A program made the translations under genes and the position numbers. From CADCUY01 sp964242735 (GTDB taxonomy: Bacteria > Actinomycetota > Actinomycetes > Actinomycetales > Quadrisphaeraceae): DNA of 64,000 nucleotides. The notes beneath the pieces are model-generated. The model was not told the origin of the DNA. It did not search any database and was given only the letters and a program-made list of their open reading frames with translations. The stretch is from contig CAXTAK010000011.1 in NCBI GenBank assembly GCA_964242735.1, forward strand, positions 1 to 64,000, in the 5' to 3' direction. Each line of letters opens with the position of its first letter. Position 1 is the stretch's first letter. Below are positions 1-8,311 of this stretch, in pieces.

Positions 1-476
1 CCGCGCACCCGCCGCCGGCCCCGGGAGCCCCCCGCGCCAGCACACCGCCGCGGCGGCCCACGCCCGGCAGGTGCGGCACGCCGCGGGGCACCGCGCCCCC
101 CGGCAGCGCGCCGACGCCTGACGGCCGGTGCGCGGTGGTCCTCGTCGCCGTGGCCCCGCGGGTGGGCAGGGGATCCACCGCTGTGGCGGGGAGGCGACCG
201 GGGACCTGGAGCCCCCTGGGCGAGCGCGGGCCGGGGGGCCGGGAGTCTCCCGTCGACCGCGCGGTCGATGCCGGCGACACCCACGGTCATCACCGCGCAC
301 ACCACCGTCGGCCACCGCTCCGCACCCACGCGCGCCGGCGCCGGGTGCAGGATCGCGGGACGGCGGGCGAGCAGGGGACGGTCAGCGCCGACGGCGTGCT
401 GCCGCGGGTGCCGCAGGCGCGCCCTCCGCTGCTGCGCTCGGGGAAGCACCGCACCGGCGCCGGTGCTGAAGCGGTC
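1..476. other. Left edge, no confident gene
   Basis: I see no recognisable gene before ygfZ. One plus-strand frame is open from the window edge to a TGA at 119-121 and could be the arginine/alanine-rich end of a gene that starts outside the window, but its composition is not distinctive. The rest (about 350 bases) is GC-rich with no clear start, ribosome-binding site or hairpin. Confidence 0.3.
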
Positions 477-1565
477 ATGGACGCCGCAGCGACCCCCAGC
501 CCCCTGCTCGCCCGGCCCGGCGCCGTGGCCGCCGAGGGCGCTGACGCCGGCGTCGCCTGGCACTACGGCGACCCGGTGCGCGAGCAGCGCCTGCTGGAGC
601 AGGGCCTGGCCAGCGTCGACCTCTCCCACCGCGGGGTCGTGCGCGTCACCGGGCCCGACCGCCTGAGCTGGCTGCACTCGATGACGTCCCAGGACCTGCG
701 GGACCTGGCGCCGCGCACCTCCACGGAGTCGTTGGTGCTCAACCCCGAGGGGCGCATCCAGCACGCCCTGCACGTCGTCGACGACGGCAGTGCCACCCAC
801 CTCGTCGTCGAGGCGGCCGAGGTGGAACCGCTGGTCGCCTGGCTGGGGTCGATGCGCTTCATGCTCGCGGTCGACGTGCAGGACGCCACCGCCGAGCTCG
901 CGGTGGTCGGTGAGCCCGTCGCCGCGGAGTCCGCGGAGGGGGAGCCGCTGGCGTGGCGCGACCCGTGGCCGAGGACGGCGCCCGGCTCGGCCGCGTACAC
1001 CGCGGTCCCCGAGGCCGAGCACCCCGGCGCCGGGCGCGCCTGGCGCGAGGTGCTGGTGCCCCGTGCGCACCTGACCGCCCACGTCGGTGACCGGCCGCTG
1101 GCCGGCACCTGGGCGGCGGAGGCGCTGCGCGTGGCCGCGTGGCGCCCCCGCTGGGGGTACGAGACCGACGAGCGCACCCTGCCCCACGAGGTGGACTGGC
1201 TGCGCACGGCGGTGCACCTGGGCAAGGGCTGCTACCGGGGGCAGGAGAGCGTCGCGAAGGTGCACAACCTCGGGCGCCCCCCGCGTCGGCTGGTGGTGCT
1301 GCACCTCGACGGCAGCGGTGTGGTGCTGCCCGGGCGGGGGGCCCCGGTGGATGACGCGACCTCCGGCCGGGTCGTCGGGGCGGTGACGAGCGTGGTGCGC
1401 CACCACGAGCTGGGGCCGGTGGCGCTGGCGCTGGTGCGGCGCTCGACGCCGGTCGACGCCCACCTCGTCACCGGTGGCGTCGCGGCTGCGCAGGAGGTGG
1501 TGGTCGACCCGGGCGCGGGCGCGGCGCTGGAACGACCCCGCGCGGTGGGGCCGCGTCGCACCTGA
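477..1565 (+). CDS. ygfZ: YgfZ/GcvT-fold folate-binding protein
   Basis: This 362-residue protein belongs to the YgfZ/GcvT family, folate-binding proteins that help make or repair iron-sulfur clusters in the cytoplasm. The signature K-G-C-Y-x-G-Q-E is present as GKGCYRGQE near residue 248, and the N-terminal half shows the usual SWLHSMTSQD segment. The frame stays open upstream of the chosen ATG, but that extension is arginine-rich and unlike the family, so I start at 477. The length is normal for actinobacterial members. The next gene is on the other strand, so the two 3' ends converge about 66 bases apart. The family assignment is firm; the exact substrate is not known from sequence. Confidence 0.85.
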   Translation: MDAAATPSPLLARPGAVAAEGADAGVAWHYGDPVREQRLLEQGLASVDLSHRGVVRVTGPDRLSWLHSMTSQDLRDLAPRTSTESLVLNPEGRIQHALHVVDDGSATHLVVEAAEVEPLVAWLGSMRFMLAVDVQDATAELAVVGEPVAAESAEGEPLAWRDPWPRTAPGSAAYTAVPEAEHPGAGRAWREVLVPRAHLTAHVGDRPLAGTWAAEALRVAAWRPRWGYETDERTLPHEVDWLRTAVHLGKGCYRGQESVAKVHNLGRPPRRLVVLHLDGSGVVLPGRGAPVDDATSGRVVGAVTSVVRHHELGPVALALVRRSTPVDAHLVTGGVAAAQEVVVDPGAGAALERPRAVGPRRT

Positions 1566-1631
1566 GGGCGCGGCGCCCCGCTCGGCCGCGGGTGGTGCGG
1601 TCATCGACCGTGGCCACCCGTCCCCGGTGGG

Positions 1632-2876
1632 TCAGGGCGAGGTGCTGGGCGCCGGCGTCGGGGTGCTGGACGTCGGCGGCGCCGGTGTCGCGGTGATGGA
1701 GGTGGGCGCGGGAGTCACCGTGGCCGTGGTGGACGCCGTCGGCCCCGGAGTCGCGGTCGCGGTGGCCGAGGCGGTGGGCCGAGGGGTCGCGGTGGTGGTC
1801 GGCGTGGCGGTGGGAGCGGGTACCACCGTGGTGGTGGGCCGAGGTGTGGCCGTGGTGGTCGGTGTCGCGGTGGGAGCGGGTACCACCGTGGCGGTGGTGC
1901 TGGGTGTGGCGGTGGGAGCGGGTACCACCGTGGTGGTGGGCCGAGGTGTGGCCGTGGTGGTGGGTGTCGCGGTGGTGGACGTGGTGGGCCGGGGCGTCGC
2001 GGTGGCGGTGGCCGTCGGCGGGGCCGTGGGCGCCGTGGTCGGGGCGGGCGCCGGGGCGACGGGCGGCGCTGCGCTGCGCGTCGGTCTCGGCGTCGCGCTG
2101 ACCGGTGGGGTCGACGGGCTCGGCGGTCCCAGGGGGGTGGTCCTGCTGGGCGGGGCCGGGGTGGCTGCAGCCGTCGTGGGGAAGGGCAGGAGTCGCCCCG
2201 CCCCCGTGGGCACCGGGGCGGCCACGACGTCGTCGCGCCGCAGGGCGGTGGAAGCGACCTGGGCGGCGACCACCTCGCGCAGCGCGGCCGTGGCCTGCGT
2301 CGCCGCCGCCGCCGGCTGCTGCACCGCCGTCGGTGGCGCCGTCGTCACGGGCAGCGGCGACGCCAGGCCCAGGGCCGCCTCGTCGCCCGCCGCGGGAGCG
2401 GGTTCCTGGGAGGGCGGGGGCTCCGGCGAGGAGGGCACCACCCAGTCCGCCGCGCCGCCGACCATCGCGCTGACGGTGCCGGAGAACTCGCCGTCGTCCT
2501 CGGCGATGGCGGCGCCGGTGGTGCCGGCCGTCAGCAGCAGCCCCGCCGCGGTGCTCACCACGGCGACGGTGCGCACCTCCTGCGAGGCCCAGCCGGCGCG
2601 GCCGGCCACCAGCGCCCCGGCACCCCCGAGCAGGAGCGCCGCGCCGACCAGCAGCAGGAGGTCACCGGTCACCAGTCCCACGACCACCGACGCGGCCAGG
2701 ACCGCAGCGGCGGTGCCGACCTGCGTGACGGTGCGCACGGCCGTGGCGCGCCGCAGCGCCGAGGTCGTCGGTCGGTGATCGGGCACGAGCCCCACTGCGG
2801 CTCCACGGGCTAGGACGGCGTACCAGGAGGCCCGCGCTGGCGCGGGTGGCGGTCTCCCGCCTCGCCCAAGGATCAC
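1632..2876 (-). CDS. Membrane protein with long Thr/Pro-rich tail
   Basis: Unrecognised protein of up to 414 residues. An N-terminal basic stretch is followed by three hydrophobic segments (about residues 50-75, 78-92 and 100-125), then an acidic/proline linker and a tail of roughly 170 residues made almost only of T, A, P, V and S. The tail is encoded by near-exact DNA repeats. Such tails usually cross the cell wall and are often glycosylated, so a surface-exposed tail is inferred. The GTG at 2876 is the longest start; GTG codons 25-35 residues downstream are also possible. It is divergent from the small membrane protein at 2891. The opposite strand is also open here, but it has no family resemblance and no membrane logic. 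Confidence 0.6.
   Translation of the reverse strand: MILGRGGRPPPAPARASWYAVLARGAAVGLVPDHRPTTSALRRATAVRTVTQVGTAAAVLAASVVVGLVTGDLLLLVGAALLLGGAGALVAGRAGWASQEVRTVAVVSTAAGLLLTAGTTGAAIAEDDGEFSGTVSAMVGGAADWVVPSSPEPPPSQEPAPAAGDEAALGLASPLPVTTAPPTAVQQPAAAATQATAALREVVAAQVASTALRRDDVVAAPVPTGAGRLLPFPTTAAATPAPPSRTTPLGPPSPSTPPVSATPRPTRSAAPPVAPAPAPTTAPTAPPTATATATPRPTTSTTATPTTTATPRPTTTVVPAPTATPSTTATVVPAPTATPTTTATPRPTTTVVPAPTATPTTTATPRPTASATATATPGPTASTTATVTPAPTSITATPAPPTSSTPTPAPSTSP
1795..1965. repeat. In-frame minisatellite in the Thr/Pro tail
   Basis: A 25-base unit (GCGGTGGGAGCGGGTACCAC plus CGTGG on the plus strand) occurs exactly at 1807, 1867 and 1909. The copies are 60 and 42 bases apart, both multiples of three, so copy-number change keeps the reading frame of the minus-strand gene and lengthens or shortens its TP-rich tail. 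Confidence 0.8.
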
Positions 2877-2877
2877 C

Positions 2878-2883
2878 TATCAT
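2878..2883 (+). promoter_or_regulatory. Leaderless -10 box TATCAT
   Basis: TATCAT lies 7 bases before the GTG at 2891 with no ribosome-binding site between them. This fits the leaderless pattern seen repeatedly in this window and supports the short gene that follows. Confidence 0.6.
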
Positions 2884-2890
2884 CACGTCC

Positions 2891-3004
2891 GTGTCGATCC
2901 AGGCGTTGGAGATCTTCTACACCAGCCTCCTGGTGCTCAGCTCCGGCGTGATCTTCTGGTTCTCCGGCTTCGTGCTGTGGCGCCTGTTCAAGGGTCAGCG
3001 CTGA
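2891..3004 (+). CDS. 37-aa single-span membrane protein
   Basis: A GTG-started frame of 37 residues encodes one hydrophobic helix with aromatic residues (about residues 9-32) and a short basic C-terminus ending LFKGQR. It is too short for usual gene finders. Support comes from the TATCAT box 7 bases upstream, membrane-protein composition in an otherwise Ala/Arg-biased region, and a 28-base overlap with the nitrobindin-like gene that follows, which suggests coupled translation. The function is unknown. A helper or anchor for the neighbouring haem-binding protein is only a guess. Confidence 0.65.
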   Translation: MSIQALEIFYTSLLVLSSGVIFWFSGFVLWRLFKGQR

Positions 3005-3540
3005 GCGAGGGCCCCGCGCTGACCTCCCTGACGGCGCCCCCGGGAGTACCCCGCGAGCTGGTGCCCATCGCCTGGCTGGCCGGTCGCTGGGAGGGTGCCG
3101 GGGTGCTCGTCAGCGCCTCCACGGGCGAGGTGCAGGTCGGTCACGAGCTCGACATCACCGTGGACGCCCGTGGCTTCCTGCACCACCGCTCCCAGCTGTG
3201 GCTGCTCGACGCCGACGGGTCGCGCACCGTCCCGCTCGACACCGAGGTGGGCTACTGGCGCAGCGCCGCCGAGCAGACCTCGCCGCGGGAACCGGGCATC
3301 GACGTGGAGCTGGTGCTCGCCCACCCCACCGGCGTGGTGGAGCTGCTGGTCGGTCGCGGCACCGGCGCCCGTGCCGACCTGGTCAGCGACGCCGTGGTCC
3401 GCAGCGCCGGGGGCAGCGACTACACCGCGGGCCGGCGCACGTACGGACTCGTGGAGGGCGACCTGCTGTGGGTCCTCGATGTCGCCTCTCCGACGGAGCC
3501 CCTCCACGCGCGCGTCTCCGCTCGCCTCAAGCGCGTCTAG
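2977..3540 (+). CDS. Nitrobindin-like (THAP4/FABP-fold) haem-binding protein
   Basis: This 187-residue protein has the ten-stranded barrel pattern of the bacterial nitrobindin family (mycobacterial Rv2717c type), which binds ferric haem and acts on reactive nitrogen species. The N-terminal GRWEGAG matches the family G-x-W-x-G-x-G motif, and the last strand ends PLHARVSARLKRV, where the family carries its proximal haem histidine. The GTG at 2977 is the only reasonable in-frame start before the first barrel strand; the next GTG, at 3061, would cut into the fold. It overlaps the tiny membrane gene upstream and is followed 7 bases later by a DUF4012-like gene. Confidence 0.8.
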   Translation: MAPVQGSALSEGPALTSLTAPPGVPRELVPIAWLAGRWEGAGVLVSASTGEVQVGHELDITVDARGFLHHRSQLWLLDADGSRTVPLDTEVGYWRSAAEQTSPREPGIDVELVLAHPTGVVELLVGRGTGARADLVSDAVVRSAGGSDYTAGRRTYGLVEGDLLWVLDVASPTEPLHARVSARLKRV

Positions 3541-3547
3541 CGCGCTG

Positions 3548-4201
3548 GTGAGCCCGGTCACCGAGCGCAGGCGCGGCGCACCGCCGCGGCTGGTCACGCT
3601 CGTGCTGCTGGTGGCCGCGGTGGCCCTGGTCGTGGTCGCCGCGGTGCTCGCCCACACCGCGTGGCGCGCCACCCAGGTCGTCGGGCACCTCGACGACGCC
3701 GCCGACCGGGTGCCGGCCCTGACCGCCAGCCTGACCACCTTCGACGTCGACGCCGCCGGGGCCACCGCGACGGCGATGCGCACCGACACCGCCGCCGCCG
3801 TCGCGCTGACCCGCGGTCGCGCCTGGCGGCTGCTGGAGCGCTTCCCCTACGGCGGCCAGAACCTCGCCGCCGCCAGTGCGGGCGCTCGGGCCGCGGACGC
3901 CCTCGCGACCGGGGGAGCCGGCGGCGCGGTGGCCGCGGTGACCTCCGCGCTCGGCGCGCGCGATGCCGCCCTCTCCCTCGACCTCGCCGGCGCCCGTGAG
4001 GAGGCGGACCGCGCGAGGGCCAGCGCCGCCTCCGCGCTGGCCTCCGCGGCCGCGGCGCGCGGCGAGATCGACGGCCTCGACCGCCGCTACCTGCTGCCGC
4101 CCGCGGCGTCCGCGCTGGACCGCGTCGAGCAGGCGAGCGCTGACGTCGAGGCCCTGGAGCAGGGGCTCGCCGACCCGTCGGGCGCGCTCGGCGGAGACTG
4201 A
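3548..4201 (+). CDS. DUF4012-like membrane protein, short form
   Basis: A 217-residue protein with one N-terminal transmembrane helix (about residues 12-38) and an alanine-rich, helical extracytoplasmic part. The stretch WRLLERFPYGGQNLAAASAG resembles the region of DUF4012 proteins that follows their first helices, but the large C-terminal domain of those proteins is missing, so this is either a short relative or a truncated member. The GTG at 3548 follows the nitrobindin stop by 7 bases, so the two are probably co-transcribed. The function is unknown. Confidence 0.6.
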   Translation: MSPVTERRRGAPPRLVTLVLLVAAVALVVVAAVLAHTAWRATQVVGHLDDAADRVPALTASLTTFDVDAAGATATAMRTDTAAAVALTRGRAWRLLERFPYGGQNLAAASAGARAADALATGGAGGAVAAVTSALGARDAALSLDLAGAREEADRARASAASALASAAAARGEIDGLDRRYLLPPAASALDRVEQASADVEALEQGLADPSGALGGD

Positions 4202-4230
4202 GAGAGCCCTCCCGGCGGGGTCGCCCGGTC

Positions 4231-4236
4231 TACTGT
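4231..4236 (+). promoter_or_regulatory. Leaderless -10 box TACTGT
   Basis: TACTGT sits 6 bases before the ATG of the RsiG-like gene, and there is no Shine-Dalgarno sequence in between. Confidence 0.6.
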
Positions 4237-4242
4237 GGCGCC

Positions 4243-4794
4243 ATGAGCGTGGAGTACCGGCCCGGTGGGCGGCGGCGCCTCGACAGGGTGCTGGACCCGG
4301 TGTTCCTCGACGGTCTGGCGAGCCTCGACGACGCGGCCCTGCACGACCGCCGCCACGACGTCCAGCAGGAGGAGGTCGACCTGTCCTACCTGCGCCGGCT
4401 GCTCCACGGCCGCCTGGACATGCTCGAGGACGAGCGCGCCCACCGCACCGGGGAGCGCCCCGCTCCGCTGCACGGCGCGGCCCGCAGCGACGCCGAGCTG
4501 GTGGAGGTGATCTCCCGGGTGCTCGCCGACGAGCACCGGGTGACCCGCGGCAGCGGCCGCTTCCTGACCGCGGAGCCCAGCCGGGTGGGGGAGAACCGCC
4601 GCGAGGAGGAGCGGGCGGTCACCGACCTGGAGCTCAGCGCCCCCGCGCTCCTCGACGACGCCGCCCTGGACGCGGCGGTGCGGCGCCTGCGCGAGGTCGA
4701 GCGCAACATCTCCGAGCTCCGCCGCGCGGTGCAGGGCGTGGAGCAGATCCTCACCGACGAGCTGGGTCGCCGCCTCCAGCGCGTGACGTCCTGA
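4243..4794 (+). CDS. rsiG: RsiG-like c-di-GMP-responsive anti-sigma factor
   Basis: A 183-residue soluble, strongly helical protein. Streptomyces RsiG holds the sporulation sigma factor WhiG when loaded with c-di-GMP, through two helices that each carry E(X)3S(X)2R(X)3Q(X)3D. Here both copies are visible: E44-S48-R51-H55-D59 and E153-S157-R160-Q164-Q168. Each copy has one substitution (Q to H in the first, D to Q in the second). Length and helix spacing fit a two-motif RsiG. The partner would be a WhiG/FliA-type sigma factor, which is not in this window. The next gene, convergent and overlapping by 44 bases, is an EAL phosphodiesterase, which supports the c-di-GMP link. The family call comes from motif recognition, not from a search. 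Confidence 0.75.
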   Translation: MSVEYRPGGRRRLDRVLDPVFLDGLASLDDAALHDRRHDVQQEEVDLSYLRRLLHGRLDMLEDERAHRTGERPAPLHGAARSDAELVEVISRVLADEHRVTRGSGRFLTAEPSRVGENRREEERAVTDLELSAPALLDDAALDAAVRRLREVERNISELRRAVQGVEQILTDELGRRLQRVTS

Positions 4795-7057
4795 GGCCGG
4801 AGCCCGCGGTGATCCGGCGCAGCGCGGCGGGCACGTCGCACGCCGGCCCGGGGAGCCCGTGGGCGAAGCCCTGCACCACGTCGAAGCCGAGGGCCCGCAC
4901 CGCCTCCACCGCCTCCTCGTCCTCGGTGCCCTCGGCGAGGACCTGCGCGCTGAGGTCGTGCACGAGCGCGACGACGGCCGCGAGGACCTGGTGCCCCCGC
5001 TCCTGACCCAGGCGCACCACCAGTGACCGGTCGACCTTGACGGTGTCGGCCTGGAAGCGCACCAGGTAGTCCATCGACGCGTAGCCCGACCCGAAGTCGT
5101 CCACGGCGATGCTCACCCCGATCCCCCGGAGCTCCCGCAGCACGTCCTCCAGGCCCGTGCGGTGCTCCAGGCTGGCGCTCTCGGTGATCTCGAGCTCCAG
5201 CGCCGACCCGGGGAGCCCGGCGGCGGTGAGGGCGGCGACCACGCGGTCCACGACGTCGGGGCGGCGCAGGGACGACGCGGAGGCGTTGACCGACACGCGC
5301 AGCCGCGCCAGCGCCGGCTCGGCGGCGCGCCACGCAGCGAGGTCGTGCAGCGCCCGGTGCAGCACCGCGGCGTCGACGCCGTCGAGCAGGTCCAGCTCCT
5401 CCGCCGCCGGCAGGATCTCTGCGGGTGGGAGCACCCCCAGCGACGGGTGCTCCCAGCGCGCCAGCGCCTCCACCCCGACGGGCAGCCCGGAGCGCAGGTC
5501 GACCTGCGCCTGGTAGTGCGGCACGACCTCCCCGCGGGCCAGCGCCCCCTCCAGCTCCGAGACCAGGCGGCGGTGGCGCTGGTGGCGCTCGACGACCCGG
5601 CGCGTCACGCGCCACGACGTCCTGCCGCGGGAGCGGGCGTCGGCCAGGGCCAGCTCCGCGCGCTGCACCACCGCGACCGCCTCGTCGTCCACGGCCGTGG
5701 GGTCGTCGCGGTCGAGGTCGCCCCAGGGGACCACGGGCGCCTCACCGATGGTCACCGACAGCACCACCGGCGCCGCCTCGCCGGTGATCCCGAAGGGCTC
5801 GCCCAGGGCAGCGAGCAGCGCTGACGTCGCGGGGTGGGGCACGGGGCGGGACTCCCCGTGCTGGCCCGGCGCCAGAGCGCCGGGGACCACGACGGCGAAG
5901 GCGTCCCCGGAGAGCCGGTGCACCGACGCCCCGGCGACGGCCAGGTCGATGCGCCGGGCGACGGCGCGGAGCACCTCGTCGCCGGCGTGGTGGCCGCGGT
6001 GCTCGTTGATCCGCGCGAAGTCGACGACGTCGACCATGCACAGCAGCGCGCTGTGCGCCCCCGGCCGCGCGAGGTGGCGCACCAGGGCGCGCAGCAGGGC
6101 GGTGCGGTTGCCCAGGCCCGTGAGGGGGTCGCTGCCGGCGGCGCGCGCGGTGTTGCGGCGGGCGACGAGCTCGCGGGCCAGCAGCAGGACGCCGAGCACG
6201 ACGCTGCTGCCCAGGGTCCACCCGGCCCGGTCAGCGGCGGCGAGCAGAGGCGTCACCCCCAGGACCAGCAGGGCCACGACGGTCCCCATCGAGGAGGGCA
6301 CCCACCCGTGCAGCGTGGGGGAGGGGCGCCCGAGGTGGGCGTGGTACGGGTGCCACAGCGACGCCGCGACCAGCGCCCACCCGATGACGATGAGCACGTC
6401 GCTGGCCGCCCCGGGCGCGTACCGACCGCCCACCGCCAGCACGAGGGTCCACAGGTGCCAGGCCAGGAGCCCACCGAGCACGCCCACCAGCAGGCGCGCG
6501 CCGGCATCGCTCTGGCGCCCCCCGACGACCACCCAGCGCAGCAGCGCGAGGAGCACGACGCTGCCCGCTGACTGCAGGGCGACCCAGGTGCCCGTGCTGG
6601 GGTCGCCCGCCCACGGGAGGTGCGCGGTCACGCTGGCCACGGCGACGGCGAGCAGGGCGATGTCGAACCACTCCAGCCCCGCGTGGTCGGCGCGGCGACC
6701 GCTGGTGGTGACGACGAGGACGCCGATGGCGACGTAGGTGGTGCAGGACAGCACCACCACCACGGGGTCGGGGGCACCCAGGCGCAGGGCGTGCCACGCC
6801 GCGGCGTAGGAGGCTGCCGCCAGCAGGATCATCAGCCAGGGCACGGGGCGCGCCGGTCGCAGCCACGCCAACCCCACCACCCCGGCGGCGCAGGACACCA
6901 CCTGCGCCACGGAGATGACCTGGATCCGCTCGGTGACCGGCAGGGCCAGGGCCACCGCGGTGGTGAGACCGCCGAGGACGAGCAGGACGACGGGCACCGC
7001 GCCGTGGGTGCGGCGAGCGCTGGGGGCCTCGCGGGGCGTCACGAGCAGCGGTGCCAT
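4751..7057 (-). CDS. Membrane GGDEF-EAL protein, probable c-di-GMP phosphodiesterase
   Basis: About 768 residues: seven to eight transmembrane helices in the first 280 residues, then a GGDEF domain and an EAL domain. The GGDEF site reads SGDAF, so the acidic and glycine residues needed for cyclase activity are altered and that half is probably regulatory. The EAL half keeps its catalytic set: EALARWE, VSVNASA, ELEITES, VDDFGSGY, VKVD, AEGTED and VQGF. It therefore most likely degrades c-di-GMP to pGpG at the membrane. The ATG at 7057 is chosen because the upstream extension is arginine-rich. The 3' end overlaps the rsiG-like gene by 44 bases on the opposite strand. Net phosphodiesterase activity is inferred. 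Confidence 0.85.
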   Translation of the reverse strand: MAPLLVTPREAPSARRTHGAVPVVLLVLGGLTTAVALALPVTERIQVISVAQVVSCAAGVVGLAWLRPARPVPWLMILLAAASYAAAWHALRLGAPDPVVVVLSCTTYVAIGVLVVTTSGRRADHAGLEWFDIALLAVAVASVTAHLPWAGDPSTGTWVALQSAGSVVLLALLRWVVVGGRQSDAGARLLVGVLGGLLAWHLWTLVLAVGGRYAPGAASDVLIVIGWALVAASLWHPYHAHLGRPSPTLHGWVPSSMGTVVALLVLGVTPLLAAADRAGWTLGSSVVLGVLLLARELVARRNTARAAGSDPLTGLGNRTALLRALVRHLARPGAHSALLCMVDVVDFARINEHRGHHAGDEVLRAVARRIDLAVAGASVHRLSGDAFAVVVPGALAPGQHGESRPVPHPATSALLAALGEPFGITGEAAPVVLSVTIGEAPVVPWGDLDRDDPTAVDDEAVAVVQRAELALADARSRGRTSWRVTRRVVERHQRHRRLVSELEGALARGEVVPHYQAQVDLRSGLPVGVEALARWEHPSLGVLPPAEILPAAEELDLLDGVDAAVLHRALHDLAAWRAAEPALARLRVSVNASASSLRRPDVVDRVVAALTAAGLPGSALELEITESASLEHRTGLEDVLRELRGIGVSIAVDDFGSGYASMDYLVRFQADTVKVDRSLVVRLGQERGHQVLAAVVALVHDLSAQVLAEGTEDEEAVEAVRALGFDVVQGFAHGLPGPACDVPAALRRITAGSGLRTSRAGGGDPARR

Positions 7058-7129
7058 GTCGGGTGCATCGGCACCGTCCGGCGCCCCTGTAGCCCGCGGC
7101 GCGCGATCCGCACCAGATGGGCGTCCCGC

Positions 7130-7135
7130 TAGCCT
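7130..7135 (+). promoter_or_regulatory. Leaderless -10 box TAGCCT
   Basis: TAGCCT lies 8 bases before the GTG at 7144. It argues for that start rather than the in-frame ATG at 7117, which lies upstream of the box. Confidence 0.5.
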
Positions 7136-7143
7136 CCGTCCCC

Positions 7144-8238
7144 GTGGACCACCCGCCCGGCGCACCGGCACCGGCGGCGCCGCTGGTGGCGGTCGAGCGC
7201 GGCGGGGTGGTGGAGTCGCTGCACCTCGGCCACCTCGTCGTCACCGACGCCGACGGGCGGGTGCTCGCATCTGTCGGCGACCCGCGGGCGCCCGTCCTGG
7301 CCCGGTCGGCGCTGAAGCCCCTGCAGGTGGTGGGGATGCTGCGCTCGGGGCTGCGGGTCGCCGACGACCCCGACGGTGCAGAGGATCCCGGTGGTGGTGC
7401 CGCCGCCGGCGGCGCGGCGCGCGCCCTGGCCCTGGCGGCGGCCAGCCACAACGGCGAGCCGGTGCACGTCGACGGCGTCCGCGCGGCCCTGGCCGCGGCG
7501 GGCTGCACCGAGGCGGACCTGCGGAACACCCCCGACGTCCCGCTGCACGCCCCCAGCGCCGCGGCGTGGCTCGCCGGGGGCCACCCGCCCTCGTCGGTCA
7601 CCGCGAACTGCTCGGGCAAGCACGCCGCGATGCTCGCCACCTGCGCGGCGCGCGGCTGGTCGCGGCACGACTACCTCGAGCGCGACCACCCGCTGCAGCC
7701 CGCGGTCCTCGAGGCGATCGACGAGCAGGTCGGCGGCCTGCTGCCCGGGCCCGGCGCTCCTCGGAGCACCGGTCGGGGCGCGGATCGACGCTCGGGGGGT
7801 CCGTGGGCGACCACCGACGGGTGCGGGACGCCGCTGCCCCTGGTGGGCCTGCTCGGCCTGGCCCGGGCGTACTCCGCCCTCGCCACCGCTGCCCCCGGCA
7901 GCGCGGAGGGGCGGGTGGCCGCCTCGATGCGGGCCCACCCGCACCTGGTCGCCGGCACCGACCGGCAGGTGACCGCCTTCATGGCCGGCGTCCCCGGGCT
8001 GGTCGCCAAGGACGGCGCCGAGGGCGTGTTCGCCCTGGCTCTGGCCGATGGCCGGGCGGCGGCCCTGAAGGTGCTCGACGGCTCCGTCCGGCCCTTCCCG
8101 GCGCTCGTGGCGGCGGTGCTGGCCGCGCTCGGCGTCGATGCCGAGGTGGTGCGCTCGCGCGCCAGCGCCCCGGTGCTGGGCCACGGGCGCGACGTGGGGT
8201 CGGTCACGGCGGTGGCCGACCTCGGGCACCTGGGGTGA
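7144..8238 (+). CDS. L-asparaginase II family amidohydrolase
   Basis: A 364-residue protein of the asparaginase II family first described in Rhizobium, unrelated to the E. coli type. It would hydrolyse asparagine to aspartate and ammonia in the cytoplasm. Family hallmarks are the early ARSALKPLQ block, ALAAASHNGEPVH, the NCSGKHAAML segment, TDGCGTPLP and a late KDGAEGV. The GTG at 7144 is chosen from the TAGCCT box 8 bases upstream; an ATG at 7117 would add nine residues. It stands alone between genes of unrelated function and is divergent from the EAL gene. Confidence 0.85.
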   Translation: MDHPPGAPAPAAPLVAVERGGVVESLHLGHLVVTDADGRVLASVGDPRAPVLARSALKPLQVVGMLRSGLRVADDPDGAEDPGGGAAAGGAARALALAAASHNGEPVHVDGVRAALAAAGCTEADLRNTPDVPLHAPSAAAWLAGGHPPSSVTANCSGKHAAMLATCAARGWSRHDYLERDHPLQPAVLEAIDEQVGGLLPGPGAPRSTGRGADRRSGGPWATTDGCGTPLPLVGLLGLARAYSALATAAPGSAEGRVAASMRAHPHLVAGTDRQVTAFMAGVPGLVAKDGAEGVFALALADGRAAALKVLDGSVRPFPALVAAVLAALGVDAEVVRSRASAPVLGHGRDVGSVTAVADLGHLG

Positions 8239-8299
8239 GGGGTGCCGCGGGGCCGGTGTCGATGTGGCGCGACAGCGGGGAGCGCCCCGGCCCCGGGCC

Positions 8300-8305
8300 T
8301 ACGAT
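8300..8305 (+). promoter_or_regulatory. Leaderless -10 box TACGAT
   Basis: TACGAT ends 6 bases before the GTG of the DUF2516 gene, with no ribosome-binding site between. Confidence 0.6.
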
Positions 8306-8311
8306 CACCGG

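Noticed and set aside
1474..2778. A 434-codon plus-strand frame rich in V and G over the minisatellite
   Set aside because: It is the mirror of the minus-strand Thr/Pro tail; it has no start signal or known domain and its VG-rich repeats follow from the opposite strand.
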